Assembly: GCA_036435485.1 (NCBI GenBank)
Contig: CM071600.1
Span: 158,546,546 to 158,610,545 of the forward strand
DNA: 64,000 bases
Source of the DNA: Saposhnikovia divaricata
Taxonomy: Eukaryota > Streptophyta > Magnoliopsida > Apiales > Apiaceae
Direction: 5' to 3'
Shown: positions 16,661 to 28,550 of the stretch, one piece after another
Numbering within the stretch: position 1 is the first letter of the stretch
Layout: the number at the start of each line of letters is the position of its first letter
Notes under the pieces: model-generated
Seen by the model: only the letters and a program-made list of their open reading frames with translations
What the model was told of the DNA's origin: nothing
Databases searched by the model: none
Translations under genes and position numbers: made by a program

Positions 16661-16753
16661 CAGTCAGTTGAATATGCCCCTGCGAGGCCTTGCAACCCAA
16701 ATCCACCAAAATCACCCCACCGTTTTTTATTTAAAAAAAAAAGGTTGAATGTG

Positions 16754-17045
16754 GTTGCATTCAGTTGAATATTGCCCCTGGCGGGGCCTTGCAACCCAAA
16801 TCCACCAATTCAGTTGCATGTGGTTGCATTCAGTTGAATATTGTCCCTGGCGGGGCCTTGAAACCCAAATCCATCAATTCAGTTGCATGTGGTTGAATAT
16901 TGCCCCGGGCGGGGCCTTGAAACCCAAATCCACCAATTCAGTTGCATGTGGTTGCATTCAGTTGAATATTGCCCCTGGCGGGGCCTTGAAACCATAATCC
17001 ACCAATTCAGTTGCATGTGGTTGCATTAAGTTGCATTAAGTTGAA
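16754..17045. repeat. Tandem array of a 69-bp unit containing the CCCCTGGCGGGG word
   Basis: About four units run GTTGCATTCAGTTGAATATT, GCCCCTGGCGGGGCCTTG, AACCCAAATCCACCAATTCA, GTTGCATGTG. The third unit lacks about 10 bases. The GCCCCTGGCGGGGC word is the reverse complement of the one in the FB elements. An apparent ORF across the array is just the repeat read in one frame. Confidence 0.85.
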
Positions 17046-17096
17046 TATTACCCTTGCAACCCAAATCCAACATATCATCCCACCTTAAAAAAAAAA

Positions 17097-17138
17097 TCGA
17101 TGAACAGTACCTGCCACGTGGCAGGTACTGTTCATCGA
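17097..17138. repeat. Perfect 42-bp palindrome centred on a G-box
   Basis: The two 21-base arms meet in CCACGTGG at 17117/17118. The outer part is TCGATGAACAGTACC and its mirror. A partial third copy, GGTTACTGTTCATCC, follows at 17141. It reuses the ACTGTTCA module of the FB elements. Confidence 0.95.
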
Positions 17139-17227
17139 CAGGTTACTGTTCATCCGAATTATTTTTTTTAAAAAAAGAAAAAAGGGTTGGAAAGGAAAAG
17201 ATAGTATTTTTGCAATTAAGAAACTTG

Positions 17228-17545
17228 CACTATGCCATAAATTGGCGTCCGCAATGCTTTTCTATTGTAACGCCCACTTTGTGTTACATTAGAGGTACCT
17301 TTTTCAACCTACTGAAACACTGTTGAGATTATGTTACATTACTTGTGAAGGTACTGTTGCAGTACAACATGTACTGTTGCAATAGATTCGTTGTGTTACA
17401 GTAGAGATTGAGCGTTGCATTTGCTTTTTTTTTTTTAACATTTATAAATAAAAAAATAGATGAACATGTGGGTCCCATAGAAGTGTTGCATTTTCAAGAA
17501 GCAGTGTTACATTTGCTGAAATTGGTGTTACATTTGAATGATACA
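17228..17545. repeat. Left subterminal region of the CACTA element
   Basis: Copies of a 12-base motif near GTGTTACATTAG / GTGTTGCATTTG occur about nine times, for example at about 17281, 17331, 17393, 17412, 17483, 17507 and 17527. In En/Spm such subterminal motifs bind TNPA. They match those at the right end, which supports one element. Confidence 0.7.
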
Positions 17546-17549
17546 GGTG

Positions 17550-17800
17550 CCACGATGGACAATTGCCACGTGGCACATGGGTCCTACAGCCACGTGTCAC
17601 GTGGGGGGCCACTGCCACGTGTCACATGGACCACAGCCTGTCACGTGTCAGGTGGGCCCCACTGCCACGTGTCATTTGTGGATCACACTCTGCCATGTGG
17701 CAGGTGGTCCCCACTGACACGTGTCAGGTGGGTCCCATAGGTGCCACGTGTCATGTGGTCCCCACACTGCCATGTGTCATGTGGGCCCACTTCCACGGGG
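17550..17800. repeat. Left ACGT-box (G-box) array of the CACTA element
   Basis: Units of roughly 22-30 bases, such as GCCACGTGTCAGGTGGGTCC or CACTGCCACGTGTCA, are repeated about ten times. Most contain CACGTG or CATGTG inside short palindromes. Several overlapping frames stay open here because of composition; none is a gene. Confidence 0.85.
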
Positions 17801-18239
17801 TGAGGATCTTTTATTTCCATTTTCCTTACAATGGGCCCCGCCAGGGGCACCCATTTTGTATATGGGACACAGAAGGGGGCATGAAGAAGGGGACAGAGGA
17901 TCAGGGCTCACTTCCACATGCCAGTGTGGGTCCCACAGGTACCATGTGTCTACTTTACCTCTCCAACAAGACACATGACTTCTATTTCACCACCACAACC
18001 ACTCCATCTACACTTACACTTGGTTAATTTCCTCCATCATTAATATATAACCTTTGCACCTTAGGTTTTATTTATTACTACAAAATTATTAGAATAATTT
18101 TAATTCTTTATATATGTTAATTATATTATATTATTCACTGAAATAAATTTTATATATTAGGTTGAAATAAATTCTATATTATTCATTGAAATAATTTATA
18201 TATTATATGTTAATTCTTTAATTATTTATATATTAGGAT
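17801..18239. other. Spacer with one GGGCCCCGCCAGGGGCACCC word, then AT-rich DNA
   Basis: The FB-family word occurs at about 17834 inside the CACTA element. From 18020 the sequence is AT-rich with repeats of TTATATATTA up to the satellite. No gene. Confidence 0.5.
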
Positions 18240-21200
18240 CTGGTCAAAGTGATAGTTGACCGTTGAATTACCCGATCAAATAATTTTTTTTTTCTAAAAT
18301 TTTGGGAATAACATTAAATATGATGGATCTTGATTCCCGTATGGTTGGGTGGTCGAGAAATATTTTTTAAAAAATCGAATCCTTAAACCCTTACGAAACC
18401 CTATTTAGGGGTTCCGGTAAAAGTGATAGTTGACCGTTGAATTACCCGATCAAATAATTTTTTTTTCTAAAATTTTGAGAATAACATTAAATATGATGGA
18501 TCTTGATTCCCGTATGGTGGGTGGTCGAGAAATATTTTTTAAAAAATTGAATCCTTAAACCCTGACGAAACCCTGTTTAGGGGTTCCGGTCAAAGTGATA
18601 GTTGACCGTTGAATTACCCGATCAAATTAATTTTTTTTTTCCCAAAATTTTGGGAATAACATTAAATATGATGGATCTTGATTCCCGTATGGTTGGGTGG
18701 TCGAGAAATATTTTTTAAAAAATTGAATCCTTAAACCCCGACGAAACCCTGTTTAGGGGTTCCGGTCAAAGTGATAGTTGACCGTTGAATTACCCGATCA
18801 AATAAATTTTTTTTTCTAAAATTTTGGGAATAACATTAAATATGATGGATCTTGATTCCCGTATGGTTGGGTGGTCGAGAAATATTTTTTAAAAATCAAA
18901 TCCTTAAACCCTGACGAAACCCTGTTTAGGGGTTCCGGTCAAAGTGATAGTTGACCGTTGAATTACCCGATTAAATAATTTTTTTTTCTAAAATTTGGGA
19001 ATAACATTAAATATGATGGATCTTGATTCCCGTATGGTTGGGTGGTCAAGAAATATTTTTTAAAAAATTGAATCCTTAAACCCTTACGAAACCCTGTTTA
19101 GGGGTTCCGGTCAAAGTGATAGTTGACCGTTGAATTACCCGATCAAATAAATTTTTTTCCCTAAAATTTTGGGAATAACATTAAATATGATGGATCTTGA
19201 TACCCATACGGTTGGGTGGTCGAGAAAGTTTTTTTTTAAAAATCGAATCCTTAAACCTTGACGAAACCCTGTTTAGGGGTTCCGGTCAAAGTGATAGTTG
19301 ACCGTTGAATTACCCGATCAAATAAATTTTTTTTTCTAAAGTTTGGGAATAACATTAAATATGAAGGATCTTGATTCCCGTATGGTTGGGTGGTCGAGAA
19401 ATATTTTTTAAAAAATCGAATCCTCAAACCCTGACGAAACCCAATTTAGGGGTTCCGGTCAAAGTGATAGTTGACGGTTGAATTACCCGATCAAATAATT
19501 TCTTTTTCTAAAATTTGGGAATAACATTAAATATGATGGATCTTGATTCCTGTATGGTTGGGTGGTCGAGAAATATTTTTTAAAAAATCGAATCCTTAAA
19601 CCCTTACGAAACCCTGTTTAGGGGTTCCGGTCAAAGTGATAGTTGACCGTTGAATTACCCGATCAAATAAATTTTTTTTTCTATAATTTTGGGAATACCA
19701 TTAAATATGATGGATCTTGATTCCTGTATGGTTGGGTGGTCGAGAAATATTTTTTAAAGAATCGAATCCTTAAACCCTGACGAAACCCTGTTTAGGGGTT
19801 CCGGTCAAAGTGATAGTTGACCGTTGAATTACTCGATCAAATAATTTTTTTTTTCTAAAGTTTTGGGAATAACATTAAATATGATGGATCTTGATTCCCG
19901 TATGGTTGGGTGGTCGAGAAATATTTTTTAAAAAATCGAATCCTTAAACCCTGCCGAAACCCTGTTTAAGGGTTCCGGTTAAAGTGATAGTTGACAGTTG
20001 AATTACCCGATCAAAAAAATTTTTTTTTCCTAAAATTTTTGGAATAACATTAAATATGATGGATCTTGATTCCCGTATGGTTGGGCGGTCGAGAAATATT
20101 TTTAAAAAAATCAAATCCTTAAACCCTGACGAAACCCTGTTTAGGGGTTCCGGTCATAGTGATAGTTGACCGTTGAATTACCCGATAAAAAAATATTTTT
20201 TTTCTAAAATTTTGGGAATAACATTAAATATGATGGATCTTGATTCCCATATCGTTGGGTGGTCGAGAAATATTTTTTATAAAATTTAATCCTTAAACCC
20301 TGACGAAACCCTGTTTAGGGGTTCCGGTCAAAGTGATAGTTGACCGTTAAATTACCCGATCAAATAATTTTTTTTTCTAAAATTTTGGGGATAACATTAA
20401 ATATGATGGATCTCGATTCCCGTATGGTTGGGTGGTCGAGAATTTTTTTTTTAAAAATCGAATCCTTAAACCCTGACGAAACCCTGTTTAGGGGTTGCGG
20501 TCAAAGTGATAGTTGACCGTTGAATTACCCGATCAAATAAATTTTTTTTCTAAAGTTTTTGGAATAACATTAAATATGATGGATCTTGATTCCCGTATGG
20601 TTGGGTGGTCGAGAAATATTTTTTAAAAAATTGAATCCTTAAACCCTGACGAAACCCTATTTAGGGGTTCCGGTCAAAGTGATAGTTGACCGTTGAATTA
20701 CCCGATCAAATAATTTTTTTTTTCTAAAATTTTGGGAATAACATTAAATATGATGGATCTTGATTCCCATATGGTTGGGTGGTCGAGAAATATTTTTTAA
20801 AAAATCAAATCCTTAAACCTTGACGAAACCCTTTTTAGGGGTTCCGATCAAATTGATAGTTGACCATTGAATTACCCGATCAAATAATTTTTTTTTTCAA
20901 AAATTTTGGGAATAACATTAAATTTAATGGATCTTGATTCTCGTATGGTTGGGTGGTTGAGAAATATTTTTTGAAAAATCGAATCCTTAAACCTTGACGA
21001 AACCCTATTTAGGGGTTCCGGTCAAAGTGATAGTTGACCGTTGAATTACCCGATCAAAGAATTTTTTTTTCTAAAATTTTGGGAATGACATTAAATATGA
21101 TTATGGTTGGGTGGTCGAAAAATATTTTTTAAAAAATCAAATCCTTAAACCTTGACGAAACCCTGTTTAGGGGTTCCGGTCAAAGTGATAGTTGACCGTT

Positions 21201-21444
21201 GAATTACCCGATCAAATAATTTTTTTTTACTAAAATTTTGGGAATAACATTAAATATGATGGATCTTGTTTCCCGTACGGTTGGGTGGTCGAGAAATATT
21301 TTTTAAAAAATCGAATCCTTAAACCCTGACGAAACCCTATTTAGGGGTTCCAGTCAAAGTGATAGTTGACCGTTGAATTACCCGATCAAATAAATTTTTT
21401 TCTAAAATTTTGGGAATAACATTAAATATGATGGATCTTGATTC
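18240..21444. repeat. Satellite-like tandem array, about 19 monomers of about 174 bp
   Basis: The word GTGATAGTTGAC recurs 19 times, at about 18249, 18423, 18595, 18771, 18944, 19116 and onward to 21359, with spacing 172-176. The last monomer is cut short, and one near 21098 lacks about 18 bases. Each monomer has CGGTCAAAGTGATAGTTGAC followed by CG (a 7-base dyad with an 8-base spacer), CCCGATCAAATAA, a T-tract, TGATGGATCTTGATTCCCGT, GGTTGGGTGGTCGAGAAATA and AAACCCTGTTTAGGGGTTCC. Copies differ by scattered point changes. No ORF. Confidence 0.95.
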
Positions 21445-22099
21445 TTAATTCTTAATTACAATCTAAATTAACATAATTCTTAATTTGCCAAAAAAATTAA
21501 AATCTAAATTATCTAAACATGTGTTTTAATTGTAAGTAAAAATAAAAAGTGTAAAAAGATAGTGGGCGGCAAGTTTCCCCCCAATTCTCACAGCATTATT
21601 GCAAGCCCACTCACCCATTTACCCTAAAAACTCTAACTCCACCCACCTACACACACACACAGCCGCGCCTCACACAGTCACACACTCAACACTAAGCTCG
21701 GTCGAAGAACACACTCACAGATCGAAGATTACTTAGCTCAACACTCACAGATCGAAGAATACTAAGCCTAATCGAAGAACAAAGAGGCTTATTTCTTATT
21801 TATCCTCTTCTCTTTTTTTTTATTTCTTTTCTCTTCCTTTTAATTTTTCACAGATCTAATTTTTTAATTTTTCAGGTTTAATTGAAGAACACAGCTGCTT
21901 TTGGTTCAAGGTAATTAGGGCATATGCGTATGCATGTTTTTTGGTTTGATTTTGTATGTTGACTTTGATGGGTTTTCGATTTAGGGTTTTGTAATTGGAT
22001 TTTGTATTTTGTATGTTTGGTTTTGTAATTGGTTTTATGTAAGTCAGCTTGATTTAACTTGTGTTCTTTTGGTCAATTTATATCTCTCTCGCTGTCTCA

Positions 22100-22140
<41 letters not shown>

Positions 22141-23087
22141 TCTCTCTTTGTTGATTTCAAAATTTTATGAATTCTTGTATTGCGTAGTTTTTTTATCTTC
22201 CTTTTGCTTATGTTAGTAAATCCTTGTTTTGTTTAGTAACTTTCTGCGTAGTTTCATAAATCCTTGTATCGTGTAACTTTGTTTAGGGTCATTTTCATGC
22301 TCGTAGTTTCGTAAATACTTGTATCGTGTAACAATTTCTAACTTGTTTGATCTACTTCATTGTGTTTCATTGTCTCATACTGTCATGTAACCGTTGTTTC
22401 AGTTTTTTGTTTTACAAGTTTATAATTATTGAAGGGGAACAGTTTCCGCTTGTAGTTTCATTGCTTGCTCTGTATTATAAGGTAACCACTTCCTCTGCAT
22501 TGATGTATTTTCATTGTTTGCTTTGTATTATAAGTTGATATTTTTGAAAACAAAACCTTTGTTCAATGTGCATAAACATCTGCCATGTATTTTAACACTC
22601 ATACGATGCTTGATACTTGTTGGTACTCTGTTTTCTGATTGTTATATGTTGGTACCAATTTACAAACTCAGAACAAATCTGGTTTCGTAAATCCTTGTAC
22701 TCTGTTTTCAATGCTTGCTGTCAGAACTAGTGTTTTGGTGTTTATCACTTGGCGATGGATATATACGTGTCCATGGTGTACTCTATTTGAAATGTATTAC
22801 TAATAGCTGCAAAATATAATTGCAATATTTCAAACAGGGTATCCCATGGACTCGTATGCATTCATTTAGTCTCAGTTTTTTCAAGATTGATCTTAACAAA
22901 GGAGCGACAGAACTTAACAAAATTTAACTAAGTTCCTCCCTCAACTGAATGTGAGTGGTTCATACTGTTTTAACGAAGTTAACGTTATTGATATGAAGAC
23001 AATTAATCTAGACAGCTGGTGTTATATCCTATAGTAACTAATGTAGTTTATAGATTTTTATAATCCTTTATGTTTTGTTTAGTGTAG
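21445..23087 (+). promoter_or_regulatory. Promoter, leader and first intron region of the CACTA genes
   Basis: After the satellite comes a CA/CT-rich leader-like stretch (21630-21780, twice ACACTCACAGATCGAAGA), a probable donor at 21908 (GGTTCAAG/gtaattag) and intron-like T-rich DNA. The CACTA ORFs start just after AG acceptors (23087 and 24122), so a shared, spliced 5' leader is likely; En/Spm makes TNPA and TNPD from one transcript. I could not pin down a TATA box. Confidence 0.4.
22103..22148. repeat. (TC)n microsatellite
   Basis: A TC run of about 46 bases, broken once by CACTC, in the leader intron of the CACTA genes. Confidence 0.9.
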
Positions 23088-23089
23088 AA

Positions 23090-23790
23090 ATGGACGGCGA
23101 TTATACTAGTTGGATAGGATTTCCAAAAGCTAGTAAAGAATATGTAAGAGGGATAAATGCGTTTCTGGAAAATACATTTCCCATTTTTGCCAAAGGCGAA
23201 GAAATGAAGTGCCCTTGTAGAGTGTGTGAGAATCGTAACTGGCATCTTAAAGATGTCATTTTTGATCATCTCATCTGTAATGGGCCTTCTTCATTACAAC
23301 TGGATCTGTGAAGTTTCACATACCAAAGTAGGAGGCATTAATGAAACGGGGATGGGGTTTGAAGATGATTTAATAGGGATGGGGTTCGAGGATGATTTAG
23401 TAGGGATGGGTTTCGAAGATAACTTAGGTGAAATGTTCAATTGTACTGGTAAGAAGTTTCGAGATATAGAAAATGATTATGAAGATCTAACAAATCCAGA
23501 GGCTAGAAAGTTTTATCGCCATGTTAGGGAGGGAAAACAACCACTATACCCTGGCACCACTTAAAGTGTGCTCATGGAATTTTCGAGTCTGCCTTCGGGG
23601 AGTTACTCGAGCTGATGAAAGCCGCTTTTCCTGATGCCCACAAGTGCAACAAGTGTTTTACATGGAAGATATCAACAATCCTCATTCACATGATATCAAC
23701 CTTGTTCGTGGAATAGAAACTCAAGTTGATGAAAATAGCTGGTGTAGAGATGATATCCCCATAACAAGAGTTCCCAATCCCGATGATTGA
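23090..23790 (+). pseudogene. TNPD-like CACTA transposase, N-terminal remnant
   Basis: MDGDYTSWIGFPKASKEYVR and CPCRVCENRNW are the transposase-associated N-terminal domain of plant CACTA TNPD proteins. A one-base shift near 23285 moves the frame to HYNWICEVSHTKVGG. It continues to EGKQPLYPGTT, then a second shift near 23560 leads to HLKCAHGIFESAFGELLELM. A short tail ends in PITRVPNPDD and TGA (23788-23790). A run of VGMGFEDDL-like nonamers (about 23348-23425) is repeated three times. The catalytic DDE region is missing: a TNPD is usually several hundred residues longer. It cannot be functional. Confidence 0.75.
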
Positions 23791-24122
23791 CTCAAATAAG
23801 ATTCTTCTTTATATGTTTTAATTGTAATGGACAGAAGGAAAATTTAGTATTCTGGTCATGTTTAGACCATCTGTATTTGATGTAGTTTACTATTTTCCCA
23901 TTCCCAGAAATTACTATAATAGTTTAAATTTACGACTGAAATGAATTTGTTACTGCTCTTAGCATTTGTCTTCATGTAATTTACTGTTTTTGTTACATTT
24001 ATTTACTCTGTTGTCTTACTTTAAATTTCTGTCATTGCTTTTGTTTAAATTTTTCTTAGTGTAAATGTTGTATTTGATTTTGTACTGCACCTGAGAATGA
24101 CATTTATTTTAATTTTATGCAG

Positions 24123-27100
24123 GATGGCAGACAAAAGAGTGAATATCAGATTTTACCATGGTGGGGTGTTCCACGGGAGAAGTTATTCGGGTGGAGATAG
24201 TATGCTTGTAAACCACGTAGAAACCGACACATTTTCTTATCCAGTGCTGATGGAGTTCGTGAAGGATTACCTTAAATATACTGAAATTGGAGGAGTCTAT
24301 GTGCCTGAAGAAGAGTGGAAGCTACTGATAAATGACAAGGAGGTGATGCAACTGGTAGACGGCTGCAAAGATGGAGATGAGATACAATTTTATGTAGACA
24401 ACATTGTTGATGAAACTATTGAGCCGATGGTTCAGATGCAGCCAACCGTGGTCGTAAGGCCAAGGAATCACCTGATTCAAGGTATATTGATGTCTTTCTC
24501 ACATTTGTGTATGTATAATTTACTATTTGAAATCCACCATTATTCTATTTTTGGTACAGGTTCACCGAAGAAACAAAGTTCAGCGAAGAAACCAAACTCA
24601 GGAAAGATAGCACAAAAACGCAAATATGTTACCACACATGAACTCCAGCAGCAGCAGCAGAAGCAAAAGGTCACTAAGAAGTCACCTGAGTTCGGTCATA
24701 TGAGGAATTTACGGTCATCGCCAAGATTTTTGGCTGGTCAACAAAATGCAAGTGCTGTGAAAGCGAATGGGTCTGTCAAAAGGAAATTGGACTTTCAAGA
24801 TAATACAAGTGCAGTAGAATGTACTGGAGAGGATATCGATCCCAGCGAGGTATTTTTGACTTATCAATTGTCCTTATTTTTCAGAAACAAAGGTATTCAC
24901 AAAATTAGTTCATTCGATCACTTATATAATTTTAACATGACACAATTGTGTGACTTTTATAGTTTACTTATCCTTTTCTAAAAAAAAGTATAATTTATAA
25001 TTAAACTCTGACTGCCAAGTAAAAAAAAATTAAACTCAAATTTAGAATAGAGAAAAATTTAGAATAAAGAAAATGTTAGGGCCTGTTTGCTTCATCAATT
25101 TTCTAGATATTTTTTTACGAGAATACAAGAAAAACTGAAGTTTAGAAAAAAGGTTTTCTGAAGTTTACTTATATTTTGGAAAAATTTATTTAAAGTGATC
25201 CGGACATTTTATAAATTTATATCATTTTTGATTAAAATATATTTCATTCTTCCGTTGAAAATAATAAAATTCAAATTTATTCGGGTAAATTTATGAGTCA
25301 CTGCAAGCTATAATTTATGATTTTCTCTCCATTGTTTTATTGCAGTTGCCCCCACCACCCCCGTTGACAAACTATGAGAAAGGTAGAATTGCTAAAATGG
25401 AAGAAAATGAGAAGGTTTTGGAAAAATATGGGATAAAAAAGATGGCTCGTGAACTGAGAGCTTCTACTGCCATGAAACGGAAAGGAAAAGATACAGTTCA
25501 GGGGGAATCCGATGATTTCATTCCAGAAAATGAGGACGAAGATGATAGTGATGATATAGTTGAGGTATGTAAGTGGTTAAAATGTTAATTGCTTTAAATT
25601 TTGGCCTCACATAAAAACTGTAAACCTAATACTGAACTCCTAATAATTGTAGAAAATCAAGAATGTCAAGAATTTCAAAGAAATGGTCAAAGTACATGGA
25701 CCACGAACTCGTTCACGAGCAAATGCTACTACTGCAAGTGAGAAGGAAGCTGCGCAAGCTGGTACGATAGCTGAGAAGGAAGCTGCGCAAGCTGGTACAA
25801 CAGCTGAGAAGGAAGTGAAAAGGTCGAATGGTGCTAAAGTTTTGAAGCCAACATGTAGTAAACTGTTAAAGCAGTCTAGCAATGCAGAAGTATGTGGCTC
25901 GGTATCTGCGTATTTAGCACTACGGGAGCGTCAAAAGAAGGGTATTCCAGCTCCAACCGATAATGTCCATAATTCAAACTTGGAAAACATTACAGAGGTA
26001 GAAACTGAAGCCGGTAATGTGTTTTCTCATACTTTTTCTTTTGTAAGTTGGATTAAAGGCAGTGCTCGTAGTTGTTAATGGTTAAGTTTTAATGAGGCAA
26101 TAATGCAATTTGTTTTTTTTCATGTGTACCTGGTATAGACAATGCAGCTCCTAAAAAATGGAGAGGAAGGTCAAAAATTCCGCTGTTCATGCGAGGACTC
26201 GTGAACAAAGACCAGTCATTTTGTTGAACAAACGGGGTCAACAAGTTGCAAAAAATAGAAAATTATTGAGAGAGCTGAGCAATTTTTTGGGGACAGTTGC
26301 AAAGGACAATGTGTCGCTTACTTACATCAATTGGCGTCTTGTTCCTAAGCAATTGAAGCAAAAAATGTGGGAGTATACTACGGTAAACTCTAGGACCTTT
26401 GTTTTAATTTATTTTCATGTTTACACATTTAATTAATTGATTTTAAGTATAATATATAATAGGGCCGTTATCTGATTCCGGAAAATGGGCAACGGTGGGT
26501 GGAGAAGACAATTAATACATCTTGGAGGGTGTACAAATCTCGTATGAAGCATAGGTATTACACAAAGTATGCAACTGATGAGGACAGGATGGTAAATAGG
26601 CCCAATTCGATTCCGTTGGAGGATTTTAAACTGTTGTTGAAGTATTGGAGAGATGAGGCAGTTCAGGTAGTCTACCCATCTTCAACTTATTTTTTTTAAT
26701 TAAAAACATTATCAACAGAAACGTCTGATATGAGTAATTTTTTTTACAGGAATTAGCAGAGGATAATAAAGCTCGTGGTGAATCAGTAACTGACCCACAC
26801 ACTCTAGGTCGCGATAGTATGGCACTACTTAAAAACAAGTTGGTGTCTGTCTTTCCTTTAGCATATTAACCTTTTTTGCACATAAGTTGATTAAAATAGT
26901 AAATACCGAGTTAACTATCACTGTCATGTAAATACTAAGTTAATCTGTTGTGAAATCTTGGTCTTAATTTCCACTTGATATAATCATCATAATTAGCAAT
27001 CACTTGTCTAATCAATTTCCATATTAAGATTTGAACAAACACTGTAGAAATGTTTAGAAAATCAGTTTGTTTTATGAATTTATGCTCTATATAGGTTAGT

Positions 27101-28231
27101 TTAGTTTAGGTTTTTATGTGATTATAATGGTTGGAATTAGATGCAGTTATAAGAATTAATCTAGTCATTCTCTTCGGATAAACAAACAAGTCACGCATGA
27201 CTCAACTATGGCTGCGTTCACATATATAGTTTGGGATGTAATGAAATCTGGACTATTTTTTGGATATAATTTTTCAATTTTAAGTTATAGTCCATTCCTT
27301 CGAATTTCTAAGTACATTGTTATTCGTTCCCACACTTTCTTAAAAATTCTTGCTATATGGAATTTGCATACATGTGATATGTTTTACTCTGAAATGTACA
27401 TCCCAATGTCGTATGTAATTCGTCTCTTTGTCATTCAGGCATTACATGGTTAATTTTAATAAATTCATAAATTTTCATAAATAAAATTTCTGACTTGTAA
27501 TAAGTGCTAACTATGAACAAGATAACCGTATTTTCTTTGTTTGATAACAGAAAACGAGCAACCCTTTGCTTGCCTCGCCATCAGACGTTGTGGTTTATAT
27601 TGAATCTCGTGTGCGAGAAGAGGGTCGAACATACAAGACAAATACAGCTGAACTGAAAAAAAGAATTGTAAGTACTATATTTTATTTAGTTGACTTATGT
27701 GCTAAGTAGAAATCAAGATTGGTTCATTTGGTTGAATTTATCATTTTTCTTTTACAAGTAAAGAAATATAGCAAGGCTTTGTCTGTTGGTTTATTTGGTC
27801 AAATTTATTTGGTGAAAATAGTGCTTTTCTCTGTTGAGGGTATTTCTATGTAACTCTTATTTCGTAAACTTTTTTTGTAGAGCGAGATCAAGAAGAAGGT
27901 CGCTGCAGGTGAGGATGTAAACGAACTGATTGCTAACGGCAAGTCTCATGGTCCAGAATGGCTAAAAGGATGCCAAGGTAAAAAGGCTGGTTTGGCATCA
28001 AGTTCAGCTCCTGCAGACCCTTTTGTGGATGATCTGACTGCAAAGATAAAGCAAGAGCTTAAGGTGGAGTTCGACAAGAAACTCCAGAATAACATGTCGA
28101 TGTTGCTTAAAAAGCTGGGAGAAGCAAATCCCGATTTAAATCTGGACTTGGGAGACTTTAGCTGTTGTGCTACAATGTCAAGAGAGGATGATGAAAATGC
28201 TACTCCTTTGACTCGAGAGAGTACCCTTTAG
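24123..28231 (+). pseudogene. TNPA-like CACTA gene: PB1-like domain plus plant Transposase_24, one frameshift
   Basis: Exons: 24123-24481 (ATG at 24124), 24560-24849, 25346-25564, 25653-26013, 26139-26382, 26463-26666, 26750-26842, 27551-27667, 27881-28231. Residues 1-115 form the PB1-like domain found in plant transposon proteins (NIRFYHGGVFHGRSYSGGD...). A basic Q/K-rich linker, an acidic DEDDSDDIVE stretch and AAQAGT repeats follow. Exons 5-9 carry the Ptta/En/Spm Transposase_24 signature (WEYTT, GQRWVEKTINTSWRVYKSR, LKYWRDEA, GRDSMALL). The C-terminus has a charged coiled-coil-like end. All junctions are in phase except exon 5, which is one base short of frame: it reads KKWRGRSKI, then only the next frame gives VHARTREQRPVILLNKRG, so a 1-base loss near 26176 is likely. 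Proteins of this kind bind the element's subterminal motifs. Confidence 0.75.
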
Positions 28232-28550
28232 CTATTTGTTTTCTTAAAATCTTTAGTAGTGCTCACAGTTGGAGCTTATTAGTGTGGACAGTTTGGATGT
28301 CGTATTTTGTTTGGTTAACTTTGATTAAATTAATTCTGTAGGTTGGATTATGTTTTGGTGAAGTGGTGGATTTAGAATATATTTTTGGTGAAGTGGTGGA
28401 TGGAGGAGATCTGTGAGTCTTGGTTGATGGAGGAGATCTGTGAGTCTTGGTTGATGGAGGATAGATTGTGAATTGTTTGATTTTGTATTTGACGATTACG
28501 GTTTGTAATGGGATTAGTATATATACAAGCCGGATATTGCAAAATTTTCA
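28232..28550 (+). other. 3' region of the TNPA-like gene with a short direct repeat
   Basis: GGAGGAGATCTGTGAGTCTT with GGTTGAT is present twice in a row (about 28403-28455), and GGTGAAGTGGTGGAT also twice (28357, 28386). No ORF of interest. Confidence 0.6.

Noticed and set aside
16749..17326. ORFs across the 69-bp array and the palindrome
   Set aside because: The repeat length is a multiple of three, which keeps a frame open; no domain is seen and the units are clearly non-coding repeat.
17408..18027. Several overlapping ORFs of 85-154 codons on both strands
   Set aside because: They lie in the ACGT-box array, where few stop codons can occur. Peptides such as CHVSGGPHCHV are array translations.
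18240..21444. Possible CRISPR-like or rDNA spacer array
   Set aside because: The monomers are about 174 bp and repeat completely, without unique spacers. There is no rRNA, and the location is inside a plant transposon.
22347..22538. 63-codon ORF in the CACTA leader
   Set aside because: Intron-like T-rich composition; the real CACTA frames start after AG acceptors further right.
27208..27453. 81-codon ORF
   Set aside because: It lies in the intron between exons 7 and 8 of the TNPA-like gene and has no domain.
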